Assembly: GCF_005221305.1 (NCBI RefSeq)
Contig: NZ_CP039887.1
Span: 1,736,001-1,800,000 of the forward strand
Direction: 5' to 3'
Length of the DNA stretch: 64,000 bases
From: Neisseria subflava
GTDB lineage: Bacteria > Pseudomonadota > Gammaproteobacteria > Burkholderiales > Neisseriaceae
How positions within the stretch are numbered: position 1 is the stretch's first letter; each line of letters starts with the position of its first letter. A program made the translations under genes and the position numbers. This document shows positions 8,592-17,266 of this stretch, in pieces. The notes beneath the pieces are model-generated. The model did not search any database. It saw only the letters and a program-made list of their open reading frames with translations, and was not told the DNA's origin.

Positions 8592-8937
8592 GACGTTTTT
8601 TTTCTGCAACTTCCATGCGGTCTTTAATCAATGCTTCAATACTAGGCAAATCTTTATGTTCATAGGTTAATCTATCTTTCAAATCTGCCAATGTAAATTC
8701 CCCACTGGAAATTAGCCCAGCAAATGCTTCATCAATGAAAGAGCGGGCATATCTGTTGTAGCCAGTTAAATTAACATGAACTTTTTGATACTCCTGTAAT
8801 GCAGGAATGAGATATTCCTTACGAAAACGTTCGCCAGTTGTATCTTCTTCCCCTTTTTGCACTTCATGGGAATAACGCCCATAAGGAGATGAACTATAAT
8901 CTTGAATAATGTTTAATGTTTTAGTTTCATTTTTCAT
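8578..8937 (-). CDS. DUF4325 STAS-like domain protein
   Basis: A 119-residue cytosolic protein. The DUF4325 pattern is visible: YGRY near residue 20, TGERFRKEYLIPALQ at about 34-48, then a strand-helix segment VHVNLTGYNRYARSF and DEAFAGLI at about 53-76. DUF4325 is described as STAS-like and is often encoded beside GHKL ATPases; its biochemical role is not established. The start overlaps the stop of the upstream ATPase gene as ATGA, indicating translational coupling. No signal peptide. Confidence 0.75.
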   Translation of the reverse strand: MKNETKTLNIIQDYSSSPYGRYSHEVQKGEEDTTGERFRKEYLIPALQEYQKVHVNLTGYNRYARSFIDEAFAGLISSGEFTLADLKDRLTYEHKDLPSIEALIKDRMEVAEKKRHEQV

Positions 8938-10037
8938 TTTGATACCTTAATATTCCATTGAATAAGCGTGCCAGTTAAATGTTTTGGTAGGCTCATTAAA
9001 TCTGGCTTTATTACATCATTGACAAATTTTACTCGCCCCAATCCACTAAAAATCCACAAAATACCATCATCATTTGTACTAACTAGTGCTTTAATAGATT
9101 TACTACCCTGCCCATGTTTTAATTCGTCGTTACCTGTTTTACGTGTAAAATTACCTATCATAGCTAAATAAATTTTCTGTTCATCAGGAAATTTTTCAGG
9201 GAATTTTGCACTATTTAGTATAGATAGCAACTGTTCAAAAGTAGAATGTTGGTTTAATTCTGGGAAATTGTTATAATGTTCACGCAATTCCGAAATCGTT
9301 TCAGGTTGAGAAAAATCTAATTCATTTTTATTTATGTGAACTTCCAAGCTTTGTGGAATGCCAATGCCTGCATCGTAAATAACCAAATATAATTGATCTC
9401 CAATCACATCACATAATAACCACCATCGTTTAATAATATTTTTATTTTCAGCTATATAAGCATGAGCAGTAACATTGTTAATTGCTTCTTGAATTGCATC
9501 TGCATAAATATTTTCTAAACTGGGCGACATTTCTTGATAGATTTTTTTGACAATAAAATCTACAATCTCTTCACGAAATCTGCCACCAGAACTACTTACA
9601 ATGGGTAAGTAGTTTCTATCAAAATAATTTTCTACTTTCTTCTCTCTACATAACTCTATCAACCCTGATTTTCTCAAAGTTTTTAGAATATGTGGGGCTT
9701 GTTTTTGTGTTGGTAGGACAAGTTTTACCTGTTTATGATAATCTACAATAATCCTTTCTACTATTGAAAATATTGTAACAAGCGCTGCTGCCTTTAAAGT
9801 TTTACAATTACGGAAATTTAAAGTAAAGTCTAAAACGGTATTGTACTGATATTTTTGCAATCTATGAATAAATGCCAAGCTGCGATCAATGCCATCTTTA
9901 CCATAAATATCTAAAATCTCAGGTGCGTATAGCATTTTTGAATTAGGTAATTGTTTATTGCTGTAATTATAAATTTTTTGTTTACGCCGTTGGCTGATTT
10001 CCCAACGATGATGTGAAGCTCTCTCGCGTGGTGTCAT
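8934..10037 (-). CDS. STAS-like domain fused to GHKL-type ATPase
   Basis: A 367-residue protein. The middle part (about 50-130) has an alternating strand-helix pattern like a STAS domain (VLDFTLNFRNCKTLKAAAL ... LVLPT ... LRKSGLIELC). The C-terminal half has the GHKL ATP-binding boxes: N box E184-x2-N with HAY at 192-194, G1 box DAGIGIP at 222-228, and G2 box GQGSKSIK at 309-316. No histidine-kinase dimerisation domain is present. It is the first gene of the AT-rich operon. The nearest known architecture is the anti-sigma kinase or partner-switching ATPase group. Its function is unknown. Confidence 0.75.
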   Translation of the reverse strand: MTPRERASHHRWEISQRRKQKIYNYSNKQLPNSKMLYAPEILDIYGKDGIDRSLAFIHRLQKYQYNTVLDFTLNFRNCKTLKAAALVTIFSIVERIIVDYHKQVKLVLPTQKQAPHILKTLRKSGLIELCREKKVENYFDRNYLPIVSSSGGRFREEIVDFIVKKIYQEMSPSLENIYADAIQEAINNVTAHAYIAENKNIIKRWWLLCDVIGDQLYLVIYDAGIGIPQSLEVHINKNELDFSQPETISELREHYNNFPELNQHSTFEQLLSILNSAKFPEKFPDEQKIYLAMIGNFTRKTGNDELKHGQGSKSIKALVSTNDDGILWIFSGLGRVKFVNDVIKPDLMSLPKHLTGTLIQWNIKVSK

Positions 10038-10061
10038 AGTTGTCGCAGTAAAAAAGACATT

Positions 10062-10089
10062 CCTAGTATTATAACAAGTTTATCTTGTA
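10062..10089 (-). promoter_or_regulatory. Probable promoter and short palindrome of the accessory operon
   Basis: On the minus strand a perfect extended -10, TGTTATAAT (TATAAT at 10068-10073), precedes the ATPase gene by about 30 bases. No good -35 is visible. The inverted repeat ACAAG/CTTGT (10075-10089) abuts the -10 and could be an operator. Confidence 0.45.
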
Positions 10090-10131
10090 AGGCGAATGTA
10101 AGAGTTACGATTTTACGATGCCATGCTATAT

Positions 10132-13100
10132 CTAGCCTGCCTGTTTACTCTCCCACTCCTTCAATAACCTCTTCACCGACACCGGATAAGGTGTCTTCAA
10201 TTCCTGCGCGAACAGCGACACCCTCAATTCTTCAATCATCCATTTAAACCCTGCAAGGCCGTCTAAAATAGGGAGACCTTGTTTGATCAGGCTGTCGGTT
10301 TTTTCCTGCCACATCTGTTCCAATTCCTGTATGTCGGCTTCGCGGGCTGCGTCGCGGGCGGGGTTGCTGCTGTATTTTTCGAGGCGCAGGGTCATGGCTT
10401 TGAGGTAGATGGGGAGGCGCGGCCATTGTGCCCACGGGGTGCGGGTGGCGAAGCCGGCGGCGAGCAGGGTTTGCAGGCGTTGGCGCATGAGGTGGGTGAG
10501 CGGGTGTTTGCCGAGTTTGCCGTTGAGTTCGGCGTAGGCGGCGGCGGTTTCCTGCAGGTAGCGGCTGAGGGCTTCTTTGACGGCGGGCAGGCGGCTGCGG
10601 GCGCGTTTGATTTGTTCTTTGAAGGCTTTTTCGTTGCGCGGCAGCTCGTCTTCGCCGATAAAGGCGCGGTCGCAGACGGCTTGGGTGAGGTCGTCGCGCA
10701 GGGTGTCGGCGTTGATGTGTTTGAGCAGCATGGCGGCTTGGGTGAAGCCTTGGATGCCTTTGTTCAGGTCTTTAACTTGTTCTTTTAGTTGTAGTTTCAT
10801 AAGTTCGATTACGCCTAATCGGTGGGCTTGTTCGGCGGCGGCAGACATGTCGAATAGGCGCAGGGCGATGCGGCCGTCTTTTTCTTTTTGCAGGCCGAGG
10901 TAGCCGGTGAGCTGCTGTTTGCCGCGGGCGAATTTGATGGATTCGGGCAGGGTGCCGATATCCCATGTGGTGACGTTGTCGCGCTCGAATTCTTGGGTGT
11001 TGTCGCGGAAGGTGGTGGCGGCGGCTTTGCCAAGTTGTTGTTGGATTTGGATTAAATCGCGCCCCATGGCTAATTCTTGCCCGCCGTCGTCGATGATGCG
11101 AAGGTTGAAATAGCAGTGTTCGGGCAGTCTGAACGCGGCCCATTCGTCTTGGTTGATTTGCTCCAGTATGCGGATGTCGCCTGCGGTTTTGGCGATGGCT
11201 TGGGCGAGTTGGGGCAGGATGGGGGCGTTGCGGTCGGGGTTTTGGCTTAAAAATTGGGTGATGAATTCGGGCACGGGCACGCAGATGCGGCGGATTTGTT
11301 TGGGCAGCGCTTTGATTTGTAGCTGGATTTTCTCGCGTATCATGCCGGGCACGAGCCATTCGAGGGTGGCAGGACTGATGCGGTTGAGCACGGTGAGCGG
11401 CAGGGTGAGGGTAACGCCGTCGAGCGGATGGTGCGGCTCGAAGCGGTAGCTGAGTTTGAATTTGCCGTCTGCGGTTTGCCAGTGTTTGGGGAATTGTTCT
11501 TCGGTGATGTGCGCGGCAGCGTGCTGCATGAGGTCGTCGCGGCTGAGGAATAGTAGGCGCGGGTTGTCGCGCTCGGCGGTTTTGAGCCAGGCTTGGAAGG
11601 TGCGGATGTCGGCGAGTGGGAGGGGTTTCAGACGGCCTTTTGGGGGTACAGGCTGCTTTTTGGGTTTGGGGTCGTCTGAAACATTTTGTAGAGTGTGTGA
11701 ACTCGATTCACGCACGCGGTTGTCCGTAGCTTTAGAATCCGCGTGCGTGGCTTGCGCTACATACCCTACGTTGTGCAGGCTGCCTGAAACCGTTGAAATT
11801 TCGGTACTCTGTTCCCTCTCCTGTGGGAGAGGGTTAGAGAGAGGGTTTGCTGCGGCTGCGGAAAAGTTGGTTTGTGCGGCAACTGTTTTGCCCTCTCCCC
11901 AGCCCTCCCCCACGGGGGAGGGGGCGGGTTGCTGCGGATTTGTAGGGCGCAGGCCGTCTGAAACCGCGTCCGCCGTATAAAAATCGGGCAGCCGTTCGTG
12001 ATAAAACGCAAACAGCGCTTCGTCATCGACCAGCACGTCTTGCTTGCGCGATTTGTGTTCGAGTTCGGTAATTTCCTTAATCAGCTTTTTGTTGTGGACA
12101 AAAAATTCCGCTTTCAAATCGCATTCCTGCGCCACCAGCGCGCTGCGGATAAAGATTTCGCGCGCTTCTTCGGGGGCGATTCTGCCGTAGGACACGGGGC
12201 GGCGCGGCAAGACGGTCAGGCCGTAGAGCGTTACCCGTTCGCTGGCGATGACTTCGCCGCGTTTTTGTTCCCAGTGCGGCTCGAAATAGTGGTAGCGGAC
12301 GAGGTGCGGCGCTTCCTGCTCGATCCATTCGGGCTGGATGGCGGCTACGTCGCGGGCATAAAGTTTTGTCGTTTCAACGAGTTCTGCCGCCATCACCCAT
12401 TTGGGCTTCGCCTTGAACAGGGCGGAGGCGGGGAAAAGGTGGAAGCGGCTGCCGCGCGCGCCGGTGTAGTCGTTGCCGTCGGGCGATTTCATGCCGACGT
12501 TGGCGATGAGGCCGGTGAGCAGGGCGCGGTGGATTTGTTCGTAGCCCGCTTCTTTGGCGGCGCGGATTTGGGCGCGGTGTTGTTTCTTATCCAGTTGTTT
12601 TTGTTTGAGTTTGGCGGATAGGTCTTGGTCGCCCGCATTTTCAGATGACGTGAGCTGCCTAACTTCGGGAGGTCGTCTGAAAGCCGCTTCCTTGGTGGTC
12701 AAACCCATTTCAATCGCGGTTTGGGCAAGCTGGTGGTGCAGCTCGCGCCACTCGCGCATCCGCAGGTGCGACAGGAAATATTGGCGGCACCACTGCACCA
12801 ACTGCTTGTTAGACAAGCCTTTATCGCGCTCGCGCTGGAAGCTGTCCCAAATGTTCAGATAGGCAAGGAAATCGGACTGCTTGTCGGTAAAACGCTCGTG
12901 CGCCTTGGCGGCGGCATCGCGCGCTTCCAGCGGCCGCTCGCGCGGGTCTTGAATCGACAGCGCGGACGCAATCACCAATATTTCCGCCATGCAGTCGTGT
13001 TTCTTCGCCGCCAGCAAAATGCGCGCGATTTTCGGGTCGATGGGCAGGCGCGCCATTTGTTCGCCGAGTTTGGTCAGGCCGTTATGTTCATTAACCGCCC

Positions 13101-14475
13101 CTAATTCCAACAACACCTGAAAACCATCATTGATATACCGCGAATCGGGCATTTCCAAAAACGGGAATGCCGCCACGTCGCCCAGTTTTAATGCTGCCAT
13201 GCGCAGGATGACGGCGGCCAGGTTGCTGCGGACGATTTCGGGGTCGGTGAATTCGGTGCGGCTGTTAAAATCTTCTTCTGAAAACAGTCGGATACACACG
13301 CCTGCGGAGACGCGCCCGCAGCGGCCGGAGCGTTGGCGTGCGGCGGCTTGGGAGATTTTTTCGACATGAAGCTGCTCCACTTTCGCCCGTGCGGAATAGC
13401 GTTTGACGCGTGCGAGGCCGGTGTCGATGACGTATTTGATGCCCGGCACGGTGAGCGAGGTTTCGGCGACGTTGGTTGCCAGCACGATGCGTCGTTTCGC
13501 GCCGGAGGGGTGGAAGATTTTGTGCTGTTCGGCGTGCGACAGGCGTGCGAACAGGGGCAGGATTTCGTCGTTGCGGCGCAGCGTGGATTTGCGCAGGGCT
13601 TCGGCGGCTTCGCGGATTTCGCGTTCGCCCGGCAGGAATACCAAAATATCGCCTTCGCCGTAGCGTGCCAATTCGTCGGCTGCATCGACAATCGCGTCGG
13701 TCAGCTCTACTTCCGCGTCGTCTTCGTCTTTGCTGGTCAGCGGGCGGTAGAGGATTTCGACGGGATAGGTGCGCCCGCTTACTTCCAGCACGGGCGCGCC
13801 GTTGAAGTGTTGGGAGAAGCGTTCTGCGTCTATGGTTGCCGAGGTGATGATGACTTTCAAATCGGGGCGGCGCGGCAGAAGTTGTTTCAAATAGCCCAAG
13901 AGGAAGTCGATGTTCAGGCTGCGCTCGTGCGCTTCGTCAATGATAATCGTGTCGTAGGCGGCGAGATAACGGTCGGTCTGGGTTTCCGCCAGCAGGATGC
14001 CGTCGGTCATCAGCTTGACGCAGGCATCGCGCGAGGTGTGGTCGGTGAAACGTACTTTATAGCCGACCGCGCTGCCAATTTCCGATTTCAATTCTTCGGC
14101 AATTCTCTCCGCCACCGAACGCGCGGCCAAACGGCGCGGCTGGGTATGCCCGATCAATCCTGCCGCCCCACGCCCGAGTTCCAGACAAATCTTGGGCAAC
14201 TGCGTGGTTTTGCCCGAACCGGTTTCGCCGCAAATAATCGTTACCTGATTCTCGGCAATGGCTTTTTTGATTTCGTCGAGTTTTTCGTGAACAGGCAGCG
14301 TGTTGTCGAATTCGGGCTTGGGCAGTTTGGACAGGCGTTGCAGATAGAGGTCGTGCGATTTTTTGTATTTTTCCTCAACCTTGGCCAAGCCGCCGTATTT
14401 ATTGGGTTTTTTAAAGGCAGATCGCAGAAAATGGCGGTCTTTGGAGAGGGTTTGGGCGAAATCGTGTTGCGGCAT
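10132..14475 (-). CDS. hrpA: DEAH-box RNA helicase HrpA with repeat-expanded linker
   Basis: An ATP-dependent RNA helicase of the DEAH family, cytosolic and acting on RNA or ribosomes. It has 1447 residues, against about 1300 in E. coli. Motifs in order: Walker A GETGSGKT (83-90), DEAH (180-183), SAT (ITSATIDAERF) and QRSGRCGR. The HrpA C-terminal domain resumes with PLPLADIRTFQAWLK. Between them, residues of about 850-930 are translated from two palindromic intergenic repeats and flanking uptake sequences, all in frame. The gene is therefore open but its linker is lengthened. Its 3' end abuts the accessory insert. Confidence 0.93.
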   Translation of the reverse strand: MPQHDFAQTLSKDRHFLRSAFKKPNKYGGLAKVEEKYKKSHDLYLQRLSKLPKPEFDNTLPVHEKLDEIKKAIAENQVTIICGETGSGKTTQLPKICLELGRGAAGLIGHTQPRRLAARSVAERIAEELKSEIGSAVGYKVRFTDHTSRDACVKLMTDGILLAETQTDRYLAAYDTIIIDEAHERSLNIDFLLGYLKQLLPRRPDLKVIITSATIDAERFSQHFNGAPVLEVSGRTYPVEILYRPLTSKDEDDAEVELTDAIVDAADELARYGEGDILVFLPGEREIREAAEALRKSTLRRNDEILPLFARLSHAEQHKIFHPSGAKRRIVLATNVAETSLTVPGIKYVIDTGLARVKRYSARAKVEQLHVEKISQAAARQRSGRCGRVSAGVCIRLFSEEDFNSRTEFTDPEIVRSNLAAVILRMAALKLGDVAAFPFLEMPDSRYINDGFQVLLELGAVNEHNGLTKLGEQMARLPIDPKIARILLAAKKHDCMAEILVIASALSIQDPRERPLEARDAAAKAHERFTDKQSDFLAYLNIWDSFQRERDKGLSNKQLVQWCRQYFLSHLRMREWRELHHQLAQTAIEMGLTTKEAAFRRPPEVRQLTSSENAGDQDLSAKLKQKQLDKKQHRAQIRAAKEAGYEQIHRALLTGLIANVGMKSPDGNDYTGARGSRFHLFPASALFKAKPKWVMAAELVETTKLYARDVAAIQPEWIEQEAPHLVRYHYFEPHWEQKRGEVIASERVTLYGLTVLPRRPVSYGRIAPEEAREIFIRSALVAQECDLKAEFFVHNKKLIKEITELEHKSRKQDVLVDDEALFAFYHERLPDFYTADAVSDGLRPTNPQQPAPSPVGEGWGEGKTVAAQTNFSAAAANPLSNPLPQEREQSTEISTVSGSLHNVGYVAQATHADSKATDNRVRESSSHTLQNVSDDPKPKKQPVPPKGRLKPLPLADIRTFQAWLKTAERDNPRLLFLSRDDLMQHAAAHITEEQFPKHWQTADGKFKLSYRFEPHHPLDGVTLTLPLTVLNRISPATLEWLVPGMIREKIQLQIKALPKQIRRICVPVPEFITQFLSQNPDRNAPILPQLAQAIAKTAGDIRILEQINQDEWAAFRLPEHCYFNLRIIDDGGQELAMGRDLIQIQQQLGKAAATTFRDNTQEFERDNVTTWDIGTLPESIKFARGKQQLTGYLGLQKEKDGRIALRLFDMSAAAEQAHRLGVIELMKLQLKEQVKDLNKGIQGFTQAAMLLKHINADTLRDDLTQAVCDRAFIGEDELPRNEKAFKEQIKRARSRLPAVKEALSRYLQETAAAYAELNGKLGKHPLTHLMRQRLQTLLAAGFATRTPWAQWPRLPIYLKAMTLRLEKYSSNPARDAAREADIQELEQMWQEKTDSLIKQGLPILDGLAGFKWMIEELRVSLFAQELKTPYPVSVKRLLKEWESKQAG
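11688..11769. repeat. Palindromic repeat inside hrpA, related to the 7.5 kb element
   Basis: Arms at about 11688-11719 and 11739-11769 are inverted. They share the cores GTAGRGTGTGTG and CACGCACGCGG with the element at 7527-7614. It lies in frame in the hrpA linker. Confidence 0.7.
11814..11922. repeat. Second palindromic repeat inside hrpA (CCCTCTCC type)
   Basis: Imperfect inverted arms at 11814-11845 and 11891-11922 both begin CCCTCTCC and contain internal GGGAGAGGG-like hairpins. The type is common as an intergenic palindromic repeat in proteobacteria. Here it is read through as part of HrpA. Confidence 0.75.
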
Positions 14476-14520
14476 GATGGTGCAATAAATTGAATAATGT
14501 GAAAAGAATGGAATTATAGC

Positions 14521-14567
14521 AAAAGGCCGTCTGAAACTTGCTTGCTTTCAAGTTTCAGACGGCCTTT
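14521..14567 (-). terminator. DUS-pair terminator between rsfS and hrpA
   Basis: A perfect inverted pair of AGGCCGTCTGAAACTTG arms. On the minus strand it follows rsfS by 17 bases and is followed by TTTTGC. Confidence 0.85.
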
Positions 14568-14583
14568 GTATGGATAAACCGTT

Positions 14584-14970
14584 TTAGTCGGCGGCGTGCC
14601 AAGGTTTTTGCATACCTGCGTGGAAACTCGGTTTTTCTCCGCCCCACAAGGTGTCGATGTCGTAGAAGTCGCGCACGGCAGGGAGCATGACGTGGACAAC
14701 GAGGTCGCCTGCGTCGACGAGCGTCCATTCGCCGCTGTCGCCTTCGGTGCTGAGGATTTCAAAACCGGCTTCTTTCAAATCGACGGCAACGTTGTTCGCC
14801 AGTGCTTTGACTTGGCGTGTGCTGTCGCCGCTGGCAATAATCATGCGGGCGAACAGGGAGGTTTTGTCTTGGGTTTCCAAAACAGAGATGTCTTTGGCTT
14901 TGATGTCTTCAAGGGCGTTTACGGCCACTTCGACCATTTTTTGCAGGTCTTGCAATTCTTGTTCGTTCAT
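14584..14970 (-). CDS. rsfS: Ribosomal silencing factor RsfS
   Basis: Binds L14 of the large subunit and blocks subunit joining when nutrients are short. The protein has 128 residues. Family features: KAKDISVLET near residue 25, FARMIIASGDSTRQVKALA and GEWTLVDAGDLVVHVM. The start at 14970 is chosen for AGGAAA just upstream. It follows nadD on the same strand, as in many bacteria. A single AT-type DUS (14992-15003) lies in the gap. Confidence 0.94.
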   Translation of the reverse strand: MNEQELQDLQKMVEVAVNALEDIKAKDISVLETQDKTSLFARMIIASGDSTRQVKALANNVAVDLKEAGFEILSTEGDSGEWTLVDAGDLVVHVMLPAVRDFYDIDTLWGGEKPSFHAGMQKPWHAAD

Positions 14971-15028
14971 TATTTTCCTAGTTGAAATGTTTTCAGACGG
15001 CATTATAGCTTATCTGCTTGAATAAACG

Positions 15029-15634
15029 CTATTTTTCATAGAGTTTGTGTTGGCGGATGTATTGGGCGACAGGTTGCGGCAGGCCGTCTGAATGGTGCGT
15101 TTTGGCGAGATCGGCGCGGATTTGGGTGGAGCTGGTGTTGTGCAGCGGCGCGTTGAGGATGCGGACGCTGCCGTTTTGCAGGGCTTCGCCGAGCCATGCG
15201 TGTAATTCGCGCGGGGTTTTGTTGAGGTTGTCGCCTTGGCGCATGGCGATAGCGATATTAGTCTGGCGCACGAGGTTTTGCCATTTTTTCCATGTGTGCA
15301 GCTGCATCAGGCTGTCGCTGCCCATCAGCCACCACAGTTGCGCGCCGGGAAACTGCTGGCGGAAGATTTGGACGGTGTCAAACGTATAAGTCGCGCCGTC
15401 GCGGACGATGTCGCAGTCGCTGACGGCGAATTTCGGCTCGTCGGCGATGGCGAGTTCAACCATATTGAGGCGCTCTTGTGCCGGCGTGCGCGTGCTGTCT
15501 TTGTGGTACGGGTCGCCTGCCGGCAGGAAGACGACAAGGTCCAAACCGATTTCGTCGGCGAAGGCGCGGGCGATGTGGAGGTGGCCGTTGTGGATGGGGT
15601 CAAATGTGCCGCCGAATAATCCGATGTTTTTCAT
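15029..15634 (-). CDS. nadD: Nicotinate-nucleotide adenylyltransferase
   Basis: Adenylates nicotinate mononucleotide in NAD synthesis. The protein has 201 residues. The nucleotidyltransferase motif GGTFDPIHNGHL lies at 8-19, WWLMGSDSL in the middle and the C-terminal signature SSTQIR follows. It lies between the carbonic anhydrase gene and rsfS, all on the minus strand with short gaps, suggesting one transcript. Confidence 0.95.
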   Translation of the reverse strand: MKNIGLFGGTFDPIHNGHLHIARAFADEIGLDLVVFLPAGDPYHKDSTRTPAQERLNMVELAIADEPKFAVSDCDIVRDGATYTFDTVQIFRQQFPGAQLWWLMGSDSLMQLHTWKKWQNLVRQTNIAIAMRQGDNLNKTPRELHAWLGEALQNGSVRILNAPLHNTSSTQIRADLAKTHHSDGLPQPVAQYIRQHKLYEK

Positions 15635-15652
15635 TTCGTGGTGGTGTCTGCG

Positions 15653-16237
15653 TTAGATGTTTTGGCCGTCTGAAGCAGGCAGGCTGCCGTCAACAATTAG
15701 GTTGAGCTTGCCTGTGGTCGGGTGGATGACCAGGCCGTGGATGGCGATGTTGTCGGGCATCAGCGGATGTTTGCGAATCAGCTCGACGGTATGGCGCACG
15801 CTGTCTTCGACGTTGTCAAAACCGGTCAGCCAGCCGTCCAAATCGATACCGGCATTGCGCAGGGTTTCAATGCGGTCGTCGGGGATATTGCTGTCGTGTA
15901 CGCGTTGGAGGAACTCTTCAGCGTGCAATCCGCGCATACCGCAGTCGTGGTGGGCAATGACCATGATTTCTTTGACTTTGAGTTCAAATACGGCGACCAA
16001 CAAACTGCGCATCACCGAACCCCAAGGGTGGGTCACCAGCGCACCGGCGTTTTTGATGAGCTTGGCATCGCCGTTTTTCAAGCCTAAAGCATTGGGCAAC
16101 AATTCAATAATGCGTGCGTCCATGCAGGAAAGAATGGCCAGCTCGCGACCGGGGTATTTGTCGGTGAAATATTTTTCGTACTCTCCCGATTCAACGAAAT
16201 GTTGGTTGTAGGAAAGGATATCGGTCAATTCACTCAT
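15653..16237 (-). CDS. Beta-class carbonic anhydrase
   Basis: A zinc enzyme interconverting CO2 and bicarbonate. The 194 residues show the zinc ligands C38 (in CMDAR), H96 and C99 (in HHDCGM), and the D40/R42 pair. No signal peptide, so it is cytosolic. It differs from the periplasmic alpha-class enzyme known in Neisseria. The last codons (LPASDGQNI) are read from a reverse DUS. It is the first gene of a probable operon with nadD and rsfS. Confidence 0.9.
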   Translation of the reverse strand: MSELTDILSYNQHFVESGEYEKYFTDKYPGRELAILSCMDARIIELLPNALGLKNGDAKLIKNAGALVTHPWGSVMRSLLVAVFELKVKEIMVIAHHDCGMRGLHAEEFLQRVHDSNIPDDRIETLRNAGIDLDGWLTGFDNVEDSVRHTVELIRKHPLMPDNIAIHGLVIHPTTGKLNLIVDGSLPASDGQNI

Positions 16238-16360
16238 GATGATGTGCTCGTTTCGGATGGTTTACTCTATTATAGCGGTTTTCAGGGGGTATGGTCGTTT
16301 TGCAAATTCGCCGTAAACGGCTAAAATCGACGTATCTTTAGTTCTTTTGGAGGATGCGCC

Positions 16361-17251
16361 ATGCCTCAATCTTTCCGTTTTGAACAAGTATTCACCCCCG
16401 ATGTCCACGACGCATTGTGGGATTGGGTGCAGACAAACTATGGTGCATCCGACGATTGGTGCATTCTGTATCTCAACGGCCTGCCTTTAGGCCGTCTGAA
16501 CCCGTTATGGCGCGAACGCCTCGGGCGCGATTGGACAGGCAGGCAGTCGACCCTTTCAGACGGCCTGAATTTGGAAACCGACAGCTGGGCTCAAATGGGC
16601 GACAGTTTGCAAACGCTGGCGCAACAATGGCGCAAGTACGGTTGGCTCAAAGGTTGGCGCGGTGAAAAGTTTGACATCTGCGACCAGGCAGGCAAGCCTT
16701 TATGCGTACTCGAACGCGCCGCCTTCCGTCCGTTCGGCCTGATGAGTCAGGCAGTTCACTTAAACGGATTGGTCGAAACAAAAGACGGTCTGCGCTTTTG
16801 GATAGGCCGCCGCAGTCCGCACAAAGCCGTTGATCCAAACAAACTCGATAATCTGACCGGCGGCGGCATCAGCAGCGGCGAGAGGCCGTCTGAAGCCGTC
16901 TGCCGCGAGGGCGAAGAAGAAGCAGGCATTCCCGCTTCGTTAACACCCCATATCCGACCGACCGCCCAAATATATAGTTTGCGCCCGGTTAATCGCGGTG
17001 TCCATAACGAAATCCTGTATATCTTCGACATCGTCCTGCCCGAAGGCTTCCAACCCGCCAACCAAGACGGCGAAGTCGCCGGTTTTGAACTGATGGACAT
17101 CCCCACCCTGCTCGATGCCATGTTGGGCGGACACATGATGCACGATGCCCAGTTGGTCACGATCGAAGCCTGCCGGCGATACGGCCTGATCGACCCCAAA
17201 CATCCACTGTCCGCATGGCTCGACAGCATCCGTTGCCGACCCCATTTTTAA
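16361..17251 (+). CDS. DUF4743 plus Nudix hydrolase
   Basis: A 296-residue protein. The N-terminal DUF4743 region is followed by a Nudix domain with the full box GGGISSGERPSEA...REGEEEAGI (about 167-191). The closest characterised group is the thiamine-diphosphate-related Nudix enzymes of fungi and plants (Tnr3-like), which remove damaged thiamine diphosphate; that function here is inferred. Three uptake sequences lie inside the gene, one of them within the Nudix box (ERPSEA). Only 15 bases, mostly a DUS, separate it from the next ABC gene. Confidence 0.85.
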   Translation: MPQSFRFEQVFTPDVHDALWDWVQTNYGASDDWCILYLNGLPLGRLNPLWRERLGRDWTGRQSTLSDGLNLETDSWAQMGDSLQTLAQQWRKYGWLKGWRGEKFDICDQAGKPLCVLERAAFRPFGLMSQAVHLNGLVETKDGLRFWIGRRSPHKAVDPNKLDNLTGGGISSGERPSEAVCREGEEEAGIPASLTPHIRPTAQIYSLRPVNRGVHNEILYIFDIVLPEGFQPANQDGEVAGFELMDIPTLLDAMLGGHMMHDAQLVTIEACRRYGLIDPKHPLSAWLDSIRCRPHF

Positions 17252-17266
17252 AGGCCGTCTGAAACC

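Noticed and set aside
7433..10131. Prophage or insertion sequence as the carrier of the accessory insert
   Set aside because: No integrase, transposase or terminal inverted repeats with target duplication are visible. Only small palindromic repeats are present.
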